A stretch of DNA of 64,000 bases, taken from contig CM055316.2 in assembly GCA_029255685.2 (NCBI GenBank), positions 69,083,237 through 69,147,236 of the forward strand. The letters run 5' to 3'. The notes under the pieces are model-generated. The model did no database searches. It was not told the DNA's origin and saw only the letters and a list, made by a program, of their open reading frames with translations. The translations under genes and the position numbers were made by a program. The DNA is from Silene conica (Eukaryota > Streptophyta > Magnoliopsida > Caryophyllales > Caryophyllaceae). Position 1 is the stretch's first letter. Every line of letters begins with the position of its first letter. This document shows, piece by piece, positions 24,001 through 34,779 of the stretch.

Positions 24001-25621
24001 CATCACCCCTCTTCAGACAGGTCTTCAGCGCATTGATGGTTATCAGCTTCAGTTTAGGCTTTACAGAATATCCCTTGTAGGGTACCCTCACTCCCTTGGG
24101 TCCCCTCAAAGTGATTTTCCCTTGGTAGCAATCAATGTAGGCCTTATACTTTTTCAGCCAGTCCATACCCAGTATCACCTCAAAGCCACCCAAAGGAAAC
24201 TCTATCAAGTTCGACTCAAAACTTACATCTCCTACTTGGATCATTACATTGGTGTAAACTCTATTACAAGCTATGAACTCCCCAGATGGTATGGTTACAG
24301 AATCAGCTATACTACTATATACATCGAGTCCTATAGCCCTAGCATGCTCCGCAGATATGAAAGAATGCGATGCACCAGAATCAAACAAAACAAAAGTAGG
24401 AAAAGATTGCACAAGGAATGTACCAGTAACAACATGTGCATCTACTTTTGCAGCCTCCTTGCCCATCATGAACAAAGCTCCACTCTTCTTGGTTGTGTTC
24501 TGGTTGACCGATGCAGCTCCGCTCTGATTACTTGCTTCAGCAAGACTCTTCTGAAAGTGACCACCCCCACTACCTTGGTTCCCCTGGTAGCGGTTCTGGT
24601 TATTATAGTTGCTGAAGTTCCGCTCGTAGCTGTTACCTCCGGACCTGTTGTTGTTCGAGTAACTTGCATTTGGTGTTCTGAAACCACCACTTTGGTTGCC
24701 CCTATTATAACTGTTCCCAGCACTCTGAGTTCCAACCCAGCAAGTTGCTTGCTTGTGTCCGATCTTTCCACACATAAAACATGTAGCACTTGAACCACTT
24801 GCCCCAGTTGCAGATCGGTTGCCACCTCGATTGCCATTTCCTCCTGGTGCACTGTTGGAGAAAAAGGACCGGTACTGGTTATTTGGCTTCTTATTCCCTG
24901 AGCCTTCGGCCCCAGATTCTGCTTTCCTCTTGTCACCCTTGGCTTTCTCTTCCTCTTTAATCATGACAGCGATTCTTTCTGCTTGGCCAGCCCTCTCGTA
25001 TACATCTTCCACAGTCGTGGGCTTAGTTGCTAGAAAACTTCTCCTGATTTCAATGGTTAGCCCTTTCTCAAACCTAGCAGCTAACATCTCCGTTGTGTAG
25101 CCCAAGTCAGCTACATTCTCCGCCAGCTGCATAAACTTACTGTGATATGCTTCCACAGTCATTTCCTCGGTCATCTTGAAAGAATCAAACTCGGCTCTCA
25201 GCTTCCCCTTCACATGCTCTGGCACAAACTTAGAGGATAAAATCCCCTTGAACCCTTCCCAGCGTACATATTCCGACCCAATCTCTTCCGCAACAACCTT
25301 GATTTCCTCTTTGTTGTTATTCCACCATAACCTAGCTGTACCCTTCAGATAGAATACAGCTTGGTCCACCTTCATTGATTCTGGTACAGACAGCAGTTCG
25401 AAGATACTCTCGAACTCTCGGCACCACTCCGCAAGTAAACTCGGTGCTCCTTCCCCATCGTACTTGGTGGGGTTATGCCTAGAGATATTATTGCTCATTT
25501 TGATTGCATCCGATTGAGTGTTTGCCCCAATTCTAGCTAGGAGAGCAGCGTTCATAGCTAGTAGACGATCGAATTCCTCTTGCGATACATTAGCATTGTT
25601 GGGTTCTCTCCTGGGAGGCAT
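21044..25621 (-). pseudogene. Ty3/gypsy (chromovirus, Tekay/Del-like) gag-pol polyprotein with two nonsense codons
   Basis: One continuous reading frame on the minus strand from ATG 25621-25619 (MPPRREPNN). In order: gag with retrotrans_gag motif (WNNNKEE region), CCHC knuckle ([14 protein letters not shown]), aspartic protease ([12 protein letters not shown]), RT active site ([11 protein letters not shown]), RNase H (YTDASKKGLGCVLMQNGR), integrase zinc finger (H..H..CLVCQR) and core (SMDF, VSDRDSRF), and a C-terminal chromodomain-like end ([18 protein letters not shown]). This enzyme set copies element RNA to DNA and inserts it; the chromodomain type favours heterochromatin. The frame is broken only by two TAG codons, at 23039-23041 (a Trp position in relatives) and 21575-21577 (apparently a former CAG). 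Both fit cytosine deamination. Otherwise almost intact, so recently inactivated. Confidence 0.92.
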
Positions 25622-26219
25622 TTTGCTACACAAGTGACAAAATTTATGAGCTTCCTAGGTCAACTCCCACTCTGACTTGGTCTTGCTAACATACATAACC
25701 TAGCATGTAACTTCTCTCATACGGTTAAGTCCTATTAACATCATATTAGAGGTCTACCTAAAGGCTTAGGGATCACATAACCGCATGCATATATTCATAC
25801 AAATCACACTCATAGACAAAATTAAGATATAAACTCATATTCTCAATGTTTGGAAATAACAACATATACATGGCACTCATCATGTTGTAACATCACTTTC
25901 ATGCCTCACATTATACATATATACTCATCCATCTTTCACATCATAACTTACCTCATTCCCTGGGCGCTGAAATGTTAGCACAACATACATATATTATATA
26001 TTTGCCTTGGTCTTTCCGTACTACCCACACCCTCAACTCTCAAGGTAACCAGGTTAGACTGAAAGGGCCAGTGGTTTGGTTTGAGAGGGCCCCTAACTCA
26101 TCCCAACCCTATGGGGCTCCTAACAGTTACTAGCCTGGGGTTCATTTTATTCAGACACTCCTATGTTCATTATTTGTATGTTGGTTTAGGCCTGAGGATC
26201 GTTCGCTCTGATACCACTT
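25622..26219 (-). other. Gypsy 5' leader and primer-binding site
   Basis: About 600 bp of non-coding leader. The primer-binding site is at 26205-26216 (minus TGGTATCAGAGC), next to the TRIM LTR and not a gypsy LTR. No gene is seen. Confidence 0.75.
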
Positions 26220-26423
26220 TGTAACAACCCGACCCACCACGGTCGTAACACACCCCCAATAAGATGGGAAGTATGCCTTTGGGCCCATTATTTGTCCTCA
26301 CTTAAGCCCAAAAGCACAAGGCCTTGTTATTAAGTGGTGGGTGGAAGCTATTATAAACATATCACAAGCCTCGCATTCTACCGATGTGGGGCAACTTTCT
26401 TCTCAAACTCTTGGGGTGTTACA
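26220..26423 (-). repeat. TRIM 5' LTR (204 bp)
   Basis: Nearly identical to 6671-6874. It is followed by the duplicated ATAAC and preceded by a tRNA-Met primer site at 26205-26216 that by flanking sequence appears to belong to the gypsy element. Confidence 0.9.
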
Positions 26424-26428
26424 ATAAC
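26424..26428. repeat. Right 5-bp target site duplication ATAAC
   Basis: This is the partner of 6666-6670. Removing 6671-26428 rejoins the outer copia gag, confirming the insertion edges. Confidence 0.9.
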
Positions 26429-27103
26429 ATCTTGCTTCATGCTCCCACTCAATTTAAGATCCTTCTCGGTCTGTACGAGAAGGGAGTGTAGCTCATGAGG
26501 ACTTTTCCTCATGTCATTGATGTAATAGTTTTCCCTGAATAAGAAAAAACCATCGTGAAGTGAATGAAGCATTCAATCAATGGTCACGTTCTCACTGATA
26601 TTGCAGTTTACGGACTCCAATTTCTCGACATTCTCAATCATATTGAGAATGTGTGGGTTAACAAGTTGGCCCCTTTGGAGTTTCGCATCGAAGAAGCGAT
26701 AGGTGTGCTCATATGAAACGATTCTCGGTGCTTTTGAGAATTACTTTGTGAGCGTGGTGAAAATCTTATTTGCACCATGGGAAATGAAGCGTCTTTGCAA
26801 ATTGGATTTCATTGCAAAGATAAGTACGTTCTTTATCGCACTCGCTTCCATAACAAAATCACTGTAAGCTTGTGATACGTTAGCTCTAGCAGTGGGGCCT
26901 GGGTTAGGTGGTAACGGCTCAGTTAAATACTTGAGCTTACCATCAGTTATGTCTTCATTCCGTAATGCAGCCTCTCAGTCCGCAATGTTGGACTCATCAT
27001 TCTTCAGTCGCGTGGACTGATTCATGTGATCCATAAAAGCCTTTAGCCAGGATTCTTTAGCTAGTGTGACACTAGGCATAAGGGCATCTTTATGACCAGC
27101 CAT
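26429..27103 (-). pseudogene. Outer Ty1/copia gag, 5' part, split from its pol by nested insertions
   Basis: The minus-strand ATG is at 27101-27103 (MAGHKDALMPSVTLAKESW) and the frame runs toward 26429. It contains a copia-type gag sequence and internal stops near 26740 and 26573. The reading continues at 6665 on the far side of the 6671-26423 insertion, where the KGKGKGKAQVE linker and zinc knuckle follow. The 5-bp ATAAC at both junctions shows that the gag was split by insertion. An inactive, old copy. Confidence 0.85.
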
Positions 27104-28131
27104 AGTAATTTTAGTATTATTGTTTTGTTTAGATGAATTCTACACTGTAAAGAAGAAATTAAAACATAATAAGCATACCAACGTTTTGTAAATAGTCTAA
27201 TGCAACCGATCTTCCTCAAGAATTATATAAATGATCCCAAGACTCAATTTTAGTAAATTGATAAACCAACCTCTTGGCTAATTCTACATTTAGAATTCTT
27301 GGTCGATAAATTTCTGTAAATTCTATCTTTAGTCCACCACAACCACAGGATCGTACGAGGGTCATGATGTTGAGGTAAAATAAGTCAACAGCTACTACTT
27401 ACCCAACGTAGAAGGGGTCATATGGAGAGTAAGGTCCTATATGTCTAGCGACGAAGAAGGGATTCATAGTAATTTGACTTATAAAAGACTAATCTCAATT
27501 TTAGGTTATAGAGGAAGATCCCATCATCTTTAATTTTAATTCATTTAAGTGAACGAATATCTAGCATGCGAAAATGAATAAACTAAGGTGATGACTTTAT
27601 AATAAAAACGTGTGATATCAGTATGTCGATATTGACTAGCATACAACCTATATGAGTCAATTTTCATGCAATCTTAGGTGGTTTGTTTAGGCGGAAAAAT
27701 GATGCAAAAACATGTGAATGACAAGCAAAACGGGAAGAAAAACGAAAAATAAAACAAGTCCTAGTGTGGCCTATCCTACCAAAAAGAACAAAAATACAAC
27801 TTTAGAATACATTCAACAATGGACCCTAGAAGCTTGTATTGTCTTGATGTTCCTTCTTGGTGTTCCATCTTGGTCATGTTGTGGGAGTGAGCTCTCCGAT
27901 CTCCATCTTTAGTCTTCTTAAATTACATTTAATAGATTACAAAACACAATCCTATTATTACATTCTAATCCAAAAACATAATTTAAAGAAAAAAGAAATT
28001 CGAGATCTCATAATTACATCACCAATTATGTTTCCTTCATTACGAAAACATAATTTACTAAGGCCACACTAAGTATTACAAATTACAACTGATTGCAAAA
28101 ACGTAAGTAAATCCATTCATTCATTCAACAA
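27104..28131 (-). other. Outer copia 5' leader, truncated; no 5' LTR
   Basis: About 1 kb of non-coding sequence upstream of the outer copia gag. It has no tRNA-Met primer site and nothing resembling the 1640-2538 LTR. It stops at 28131/28132, where a Helitron-type 5' end begins. The missing 5' LTR probably lies beyond that Helitron, outside the window. No gene is seen. Confidence 0.5.
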
Positions 28132-29073
28132 TCTATATAAAAGTATATAAGAAGAACCACTACACATAAATTGGACACGTGTCGCTCTCACATTAAAAAA
28201 AATTCCCGCCCAAGTTCCCCTGATGTAAAATCGATTTTGAAAAATCTTGGAAAAATATTCTTGCTGATTAATGAATACAAAATAGGGAATATTTGGCATG
28301 TCCGTGCAATATTTAATAAATTTACACACTTTTTTAAAATTACTATGCATATCTGAGCATTCTATATAAATTTAGAAGTTTTAGACTATAAAAATATTCT
28401 ATATAAATCCATGCAAAAATATTCTATACAAATTATTTTATATATCTTTTAAATTTAGACACTACCTGGAAAAAATATTCAATGAGATTCTTAAACTAAA
28501 TATTGATTGATTGTCAACCTTAAACCAAATATTGACTGATCGCCAAATTATCTTTCCACTAAGAGATTTTTTAACAAAATATGTCTCACATGCCCGTCCA
28601 AATGAGATCAGAGGGTTCATCTTTCCACACCCGAATACCAAATATTACCCAACCAGCTATAATAAGTAAGAATATTTTTGACATATGAAATATAAAAATT
28701 CAATTAATTCAATGAGATATTATTCTATCAAAAGTTACAAAATATAAACTATTACACAAAATATTATTTAAAGATATTCAAAGATATGTAAAATTATGTA
28801 AATACATGATATTAAAATTGTATCAGACGTGATACAAGATAACGTGGATAATAAGAGTGGTGTATGTTTACGGATATTCAAAGAGTAATAATCTTAACAA
28901 TGAATTCAATTATGTGAAATTATACAAGATATTATGCCCCAAAAATTGCTTATTACACAAGATATAAAAAGGGAAACCGCTAGACACACGTCAGTTTCAC
29001 AATCACTCCCACATTAGTTTTTTCCGCCTAAGTTTGATCTATAATTTAGGCATATTTTCAACATTTTTTTACA
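28132..29073 (+). mobile_element. Plus-strand Helitron 5' end(s), partial
   Basis: At 28132 the sequence reads A|TCTATATAAAAG, followed by GACACGTGTC (28178-28187) and TTCCCGCC (about 28202-28209). This layout is common at plant Helitron 5' ends. A second, weaker version starts near 28950 (GACACACGTCAG, CCACATTAG, TTCCGCC at about 29023-29029). No plus-strand 3' hairpin follows before 29074, so the element is probably cut there by the minus-strand Helitron. No gene is seen in this 940 bp. The termini are recognised by eye only. Confidence 0.5.
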
Positions 29074-29107
29074 CTAGTTGTACTTCCGCGCGCGATGCGC
29101 GCGGAAT
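29074..29107 (-). other. Helitron 3' terminal hairpin and CTAG end
   Basis: The palindromic arms span about 29084-29106 with a 3-base loop (GAT on plus), followed on the minus strand by six bases and CTAG at 29077-29074. The flanking base is T. This fits the Helitron rule of a short hairpin about 10 bases upstream of CTRR and insertion between A and T. Confidence 0.8.
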
Positions 29108-29904
29108 TCCAAGTGACGTTATTTTTCATAATGTAAATATTCATAATTTCAATAAAGTTTTGATATTTTGGTTCATTTCATAGTATAACTAATGAATGAA
29201 GTCTATGAATGTGTGTATCATTTTCATGATTGTATACACATGTAATAATCTTACTATCTTGATAGTTACTATTGATATCGGTATAGTCTAATGATTGTAT
29301 TCTTAATAGCTATCAACCAATCGTAGTTGATATTTTCGCGACTGGAAAGCAGAGACAATATTATGTATTTGTGTTTGTTCTTGTATAATCTTCAAATTTA
29401 TATCGTACGCTATCAGATTATGTTATTGTTGTATAAGTGCTAAGTAAAATCAGAAAATGGACCTGATTCTTTAGTCTAGACATTAGATACATGAAAAGTA
29501 AGCATTTATATATATAGGCATCGTAAGTCACAAATAATGATGATTAGTACGCGATGATACGTGAGTTAGTGTAGAACCCTTTTTGCACTTTATATCAATC
29601 TCCTATCTAAATAGTCACAGCGTCTAAGTTAGATTGGTAAGGCTACTTCATAGATGAGTTTGTATTTCAAATTTTGCTACGGGTAAGGCACTTTATAATA
29701 AACAACAAGCGCTTACTTGGCATGGATGTTTCATCCGAATGTTCGTTTACTCCAAAATGAAGAGGAGGTTTTGATCACTTCACATCAAATTTATAGTTTA
29801 CATCAATACTCCAACTCAGCGAAGTTAGGAGGAAAATATAGTCTTAACCGATATAACGCAAGATTTGCGAAGTTATCTAGCATAGCATATCTAGCTGGGT
29901 CTTT
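29108..29904. other. Non-coding Helitron 3' subterminal region
   Basis: About 800 bp, AT-rich, between the hairpin and the F-box-like gene. No ORF or RNA recognised. Confidence 0.4.
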
Positions 29905-30423
29905 TCACAAAGACTGTATGAAGTCCTTAACTTGTGTCATTTCATCAGGTTTGAGCTCACGAAGGTGTTCTTGTTGGAACGGATTTTGCAGTTGACGGTA
30001 ATGTACGAGAGTCTCAACTTTATCCATTGTACGCTCGAAACACGTGCACCTTTTGTATAGGATTCTGCCACCCCTACGAATAATACGGACACCGTTGATG
30101 TCGTTTTGGCGCAGGAAAAGACTATATGCCGATTTAAGGAGTGGCGCACGTGGATGGAAAAGAAAATACTGACACCATCTTTTGCAAACCATGACCATCT
30201 TTGATTTGTCGCGATTACTAAGGAGCTCAAATATCTTAGTAACTAAGTCTTCATCATTGAAAACACAGTCCTTTGGTCCTTGGTTACGGTAGCCAGTGAA
30301 CTCGACGTTCGCTAATGGCTGTAACGGGAAACTGATATTCCGTTTGTTGGAATTAATGAAATCCTCGTAATCTGCTGCGACATCATTGACTACCCACCCC
30401 TTGCACCAATCGGCGATGATCAT
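29905..30423 (-). CDS. F-box-like protein, paralogue 1 (Helitron-borne)
   Basis: 172 aa from ATG 30423-30421 (MIIADWCKGW). This start is chosen because it aligns with the starts of the two paralogues at 35387 and 59233. The N-terminal 35 residues end with DFINSNKRNISF, parallel to the paralogues' NWKKxQFxxxxLF. An F-box-like segment follows (LVTKIFELLSNRDKSKMVMV then CKRW), then a C-terminal part with a CxC motif (YKRCTCFE). It lacks the acidic SGSEGYYDSDC tail of the other two. F-box proteins link Skp1 to substrates in SCF ubiquitin ligases; whether this short variant binds Skp1 is unknown. The open frame continues upstream into a piece of uncoupling-protein exon. Confidence 0.6.
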   Translation of the reverse strand: MIIADWCKGWVVNDVAADYEDFINSNKRNISFPLQPLANVEFTGYRNQGPKDCVFNDEDLVTKIFELLSNRDKSKMVMVCKRWCQYFLFHPRAPLLKSAYSLFLRQNDINGVRIIRRGGRILYKRCTCFERTMDKVETLVHYRQLQNPFQQEHLRELKPDEMTQVKDFIQSL

Positions 30424-30425
30424 TC

Positions 30426-30781
30426 TGTTTTGTTTTAATATAATGTCTTTACCCACATATAATGTCTTAACCTGTGTCAATGAAACGATTATGTGAGCAA
30501 CTCAATTTTTATATAATACAGTATACCTTATCCAGGTCAACATGGAAAACGACACTGAAAACTCACAGGGTCATACAATTCGACCCTCAACCACCATATA
30601 AACATTGTCGATGCAAACCCGGCACAATTCCTTTCCAGAGGGATGCAAGCCCTTCTTCCCTGGCAATTTTGCCAACTGTACCTAACATGCCCCTATATTT
30701 CGTAAAGCAGCCGCATCTCCAACAGATTTTTTCTGAAGCTGAAGCCTAACTTTCGCAGTGTCCAAAGGGATGGTGCACACA
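30426..30781 (-). pseudogene. UCP1: Captured fragment of a mitochondrial uncoupling protein / carrier gene
   Basis: The minus strand 30781-30567 encodes, in shifting frames, VCTIPLDTAKVRLQLQ, KYRGMLGTVGKIAREEGL, SLWKGIVPGLHRQCLYGG and LYDP, which match the plant uncoupling protein/PUMP sequence (PxD/ExxK/R carrier signature). After a donor GTGAG (30566-30562) and a short intron, an acceptor CAG precedes VKTLYVGKD (from 30471), the next exon start in UCP. Two single-base losses (before KYRG and before LRVELY) break the frame. The second exon piece runs in frame straight into the F-box-like gene. Intron retained, so captured as DNA. Identified from memory of the family, not by search. Confidence 0.75.
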
Positions 30782-33089
30782 TGTAAATAATCACCATAAG
30801 GTTATACCCCAATCAAGAGAAAGCCCAACATAAAGATAATACTCCCCGACTCTTTACTGTATTTAGATACTTACATGTATTTGTGAATTATGAGGTCATT
30901 TAATCCATTATTGTTCTGGGCTCAAGTTAAAGATAATACTTCACTATTAATTCAAAAGTACTATTAAGACTGAATTTCCCCTAGATTATTTCCCTCGACA
31001 CTGTCTTAAACGCTATATTTTCTTCAATGAGTTCAATCTTTATGAAGCTCGTATCAGTCTCAATTACCTTTATTTTTTTGCGGGGCTGGTGGGTTCCCCC
31101 AATTTTCAAGCCTCATAGCTTAGAGCCAGAGACCATGTGTCTGATGTAAAATATCTATTAAAAATAGTTGTAGTTGATTGATGCAGATGATAATATTCCA
31201 AAAACAATTCCCTATTCAAGATCTAAGTGAAAGATGGTCTCTACAGATTTCTAGTAAACGAACCAATCCTAACCCTATTGTTCTGGGCTCAAGTTGATCA
31301 ATATGCCTCCCTTTTAGCACAATATCAAATCACATGCACTAAAAAATTTAAAAAAATGCAATCAAATCTGAAATAGTCGAATTCAAATGGGTCTTTGAGA
31401 GTAAATATAGTACGAAGTACTATATATCGTACGAGATGATATGCAAATGAACATGAAAACACAAGTAAAAAAAAAAAGTGTCATAAAAGTTTACTAACTT
31501 CCTAATGGTGTTGAATTTGGCTTCTTTATTGGTATTTGATTAATGTTGTTCGTGTCTGTCTGCAAGACACAATTAACTACCACCATCAATAGCTTGAGAG
31601 TTCATAATTTCAATATTTTTGGAAGCACTTGAAGTTACAATGTAAATAGGCTGTTATACACCACTCATTTGGTCATCATTTGTTTTGGTTTCCAACATCA
31701 CGTTAGAATTTGTTTTCAGCTGATGCTTGATCTATCACGCACCTCCATACAAACAGTCACATAAATTATCTGTATCCTACTACTACAACACATAAACTAT
31801 GTCACCCTATACATGGCATGTTGGTAGTATTGCTATCTCCCACCCTACTCCCCTGTATTGACTCTGTCAATTTTCATATCCGTGTTTTCATATAGTACAC
31901 CCGAATAGCCAACACAATACAATCGTTCTAGTATAATATACGAAGGGATGAGAAACAGATATCCAGTTTAGATATAGTTACATGGGATTAAGGGTGCATA
32001 TGAACACTATAATTTGGAAAGAAAAAAGAAAGCTAATCAGCAGCAAAATGCGGTGTATCATGACCTGCATCAATTCTGATTAAAGCCAGTTCTGAATTAA
32101 CCACATTTTCTGCCATTATTTAGATTTTTTGAGTATTCCAGAGTGACTAAATTAGATATCATCTATAAAAGTACATTATGAATGAACCAGGTAAAAGGCC
32201 AAAAGGGTGGGCTACTGTAATATAGATGTATTTCATTATCGGTTTCATCGTCTAATGGTAGTTATTAATAATGGGGTTATCTGGAGATTTATTCGGAATT
32301 ATGACTACCAACTTTCGTAATTAGAGTTAATGATGGGGCTTCCTTACAAGATCGTCTGACCAGTGGTTTCTGATTATTAGATCACCCCAGGTACTTCTCC
32401 TATTCTAATGGATTTGAGTGAAATATTATTAATTACACTTAGCAATGTTAGAGTAATGTACAGATACTTACAGCCAAAAGTAAGGATCCATTACCAACCC
32501 ATGCTTAACTACAGGCTATATGTATATCTACACTGTCTCTTACTCCTAACCCAGATTCGTCATCATAACCCAGATATACATTTATCATTTCTTTGATTTT
32601 GGAGAAATTGTATGTGTATTTCAACATTAAGAACATTTTAATGCAATAGTTAATCAAGACCACATCAGCTCAATCAATTAACACTATAGTCAATTAAACT
32701 AATCAAACTAATCAATAATTCTCAACAAAACAATTCTAATAAATAATTACTATTAGAAATAATGTTCATGAACATATAATCGTATCACTATGATCACTGT
32801 AATTTTATGTACAATTCATTAATACACTGTTTAGGTTGATTACATTAAAAAATGAATAAACATACCTTAACGGCGGCAAATAGTGGAATGGTAATTGATG
32901 CAGTGTTTTGGTGGTGAACCTACATTCGTGTGATGGTACAGTCTGATGAAGGAGACTGTAGGTATTTATTTTTTGATTTTTTACAAAGAGTATTTAGAAG
33001 GAGATAAGTGTAGAAATGAAAAGAGAGAAAGTGGTTTTTTTTTTTGGTTTAATTATATTAATTTAATACACGATTTTTTATTTGCAACA
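30782..33089. other. Non-coding stretch, nothing recognised
   Basis: About 2.3 kb, AT-rich, with scattered short ORFs and no family signature on either strand. The phrase TATTGTTCTGGGCTCAAGTT occurs twice (near 30914 and 31281), a small duplication. A T-run lies near 33036. Confidence 0.4.
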
Positions 33090-33165
33090 ACACTATCCGT
33101 TACAAGCTTGTGATGGATACCATTTTCTCTCACAAAATACCCACTTGGTTCCCTTTATCCACCAA

Positions 33166-33612
33166 GGCGCTGTTAGGTAAATAGCATATTGACCAAAATT
33201 CAACATATTTGAGAGATTTAACATGTTTGACTTACCAATATGTTATTTAGGGTGTTTGGTTAATGACATATTGAAATAGTATATTGGGGTCCAATATGCT
33301 ATTTTACAATATGCTGCTCCTACCAGCATATTGGATTAGCATATTAGAAAGTAAAAAATTGTTTTATTTACCCTCTTAATAAAATACTAATATTTCTTTT
33401 ATATGTTTAATAAATAATTTCTTCATGTCCTTATATGTCATTTTACAAAGATTCTAGACAATCTGCTAATCTAAACTGCTAATTACCAAACACCTCTAAA
33501 ATAATTCTGCTAAATAAATCTGATAGTCAAATCCGCTAAATCATTTTGCTAGTCAAATCTGCTTTTTAAATCTGCTTCTGCCAATATTAATCCGCTGTTT
33601 ACCAAACAGGGC
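33166..33612. mobile_element. MITE-like element with ~24-bp imperfect terminal inverted repeats
   Basis: The left end GGCGCTGTTAGGTAAATAGC pairs with the right end (reverse complement GCCCTGTTTGGTAAACAGCG). The interior repeats phrases such as CAATATGCT and CATATTGGA in both directions. About 450 bp, non-coding. hAT-like MITEs often carry this kind of terminus, but an 8-bp duplication was not seen. Confidence 0.5.
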
Positions 33613-33729
33613 ATAACTAATTTCATATCTATTTTATCTCACAAAATATCCGTCACAAGTAACGACCCGTCGCAAGCAAAACTTACTTAATTTAATCAAT
33701 TAAATATGATGAAAACAAGCACAAGGTAT

Positions 33730-34245
33730 AAGTTTGAATATATTTGAGTTTTATTTCAATACAATAACACGATTTACTCATTACAATAACTAAATTACTA
33801 CATTACAATAACTACTTACAATGACCAGGTGTATACACCAATTCCTCCATTGAGCGTCAATTATTCACGTCTATCTTAATTCAACCTGCAAATCACCAAA
33901 AAGCAAAATATAAGTTAACATAAGTAAATAAAAGATACAATAATTGTGTTTTAATAATAGAATAACACGGTTAAAGTAATACAATAATCGAAATGTAATG
34001 TTACAACAACGTCATTTTTTAAGAACATCATATAGAATAATTTGTTCAATATATTACAATAAGTGGACTATAAAATAATTATAACTAAAACAACTAACGT
34101 GTACATAACTAAATTACATATAGAATAACAAGCTTTATTTATTACAATAACTGACTTTCTACATTACAATAACTACAAATTCACAAGTTCCTACGTTACA
34201 ATAACTGAGTTTCTGCACGTTTCTTTATTACAATAACTGAGTTTC
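33730..34245. repeat. Dispersed TTACAATAAC motif array
   Basis: The 10-mer or close variants occurs at least eight times (e.g. near 33783, 33802, 34141, 34164, 34197, 34227), several followed by TGAGTTTCT. An irregular degenerate array rather than a satellite. No gene. Confidence 0.5.
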
Positions 34246-34779
34246 TAAATTGGATATATATTAAAAGTTAAATGTCAATTAAGCACTTTTAAAAAAATTC
34301 TCAATATTAGTGAATTTGATTATAAATTTGAATACTTCATTCTAAACAAACAATTTTAAACGCATCAATGATTTCATAATTAAGATGTATAGTAATTTAT
34401 ATGTGGATAACTACTTGTATATTTTTTAAAAGATGTTGACTAATTTTAAAATTCAAACGAGGATGTATAAACAGAATCGGAAAGTAAAAAACGAGCAAGT
34501 AAGATACGGTAATGAAATGAGAAAAAGCCAAAGAAAAGACTAATCATTAATTAGCATGCGTATAGGACATTGCTGTGCTGTTTATCTTAAAGGTTGTATG
34601 CAACATGGTAAGTATACCTTCAGTTTAGTGACAAACATTAAACACCATTTGTCAAAAGAAAAGAGGGCTTAACACTACTAATGAACTAAATGATTAAATT
34701 GCACATTATAGTAAATTACATTATGTTCTAAATGTATTCTATATTTTATTACTACACAATCATTTGTGACGGATAGTGT

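Larger units (their letters stand above)
6671..26423 (-). mobile_element. Composite: TRIM with a Ty3/gypsy element joined at its primer-binding site
   Basis: The unit is bounded by two 204-bp LTRs and ATAAC duplications. On the minus strand the order is: TRIM LTR, primer-binding site, gypsy gag-pol, gypsy polypurine tract, one gypsy LTR, second primer-binding site, TRIM internal sequence, TRIM polypurine tract, TRIM LTR. The TRIM alone would be about 556 bp. The extra 19.2 kb is exactly one gypsy LTR plus one gypsy internal region, with the Sirevirus-like copia nested in that LTR. The joins fall inside a 24-bp tract present at both 7006-7029 and 26203-26226. Confidence 0.8.
33090..34779. repeat. 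Possible inverted-repeat element with 16-bp ends
   Basis: ACACTATCCGTTACAA (33090-33105) is mirrored by TTGTGACGGATAGTGT (34764-34779), 15 of 16 bases matching as an inverted repeat. The ends may be true termini of one 1.7 kb element or two separate copies of one MITE family; no target duplication was resolved. The interior holds another MITE (33166-33612) and an array of TTACAATAAC motifs. No gene. Confidence 0.35.

Noticed and set aside
23984..24793. 269-aa plus-strand ORF
   Set aside because: Antisense shadow of the gypsy gag-pol frame.
21575..25621. Integrated plant pararetrovirus (caulimovirus type)
   Set aside because: An integrase, tRNA primer site, polypurine tract and LTR are present, so it is a Ty3/gypsy retrotransposon.
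29084..29106. GC-rich hairpin as a transcription terminator
   Set aside because: Plant nuclear context and the adjacent CTAG/T fit a Helitron 3' end much better.
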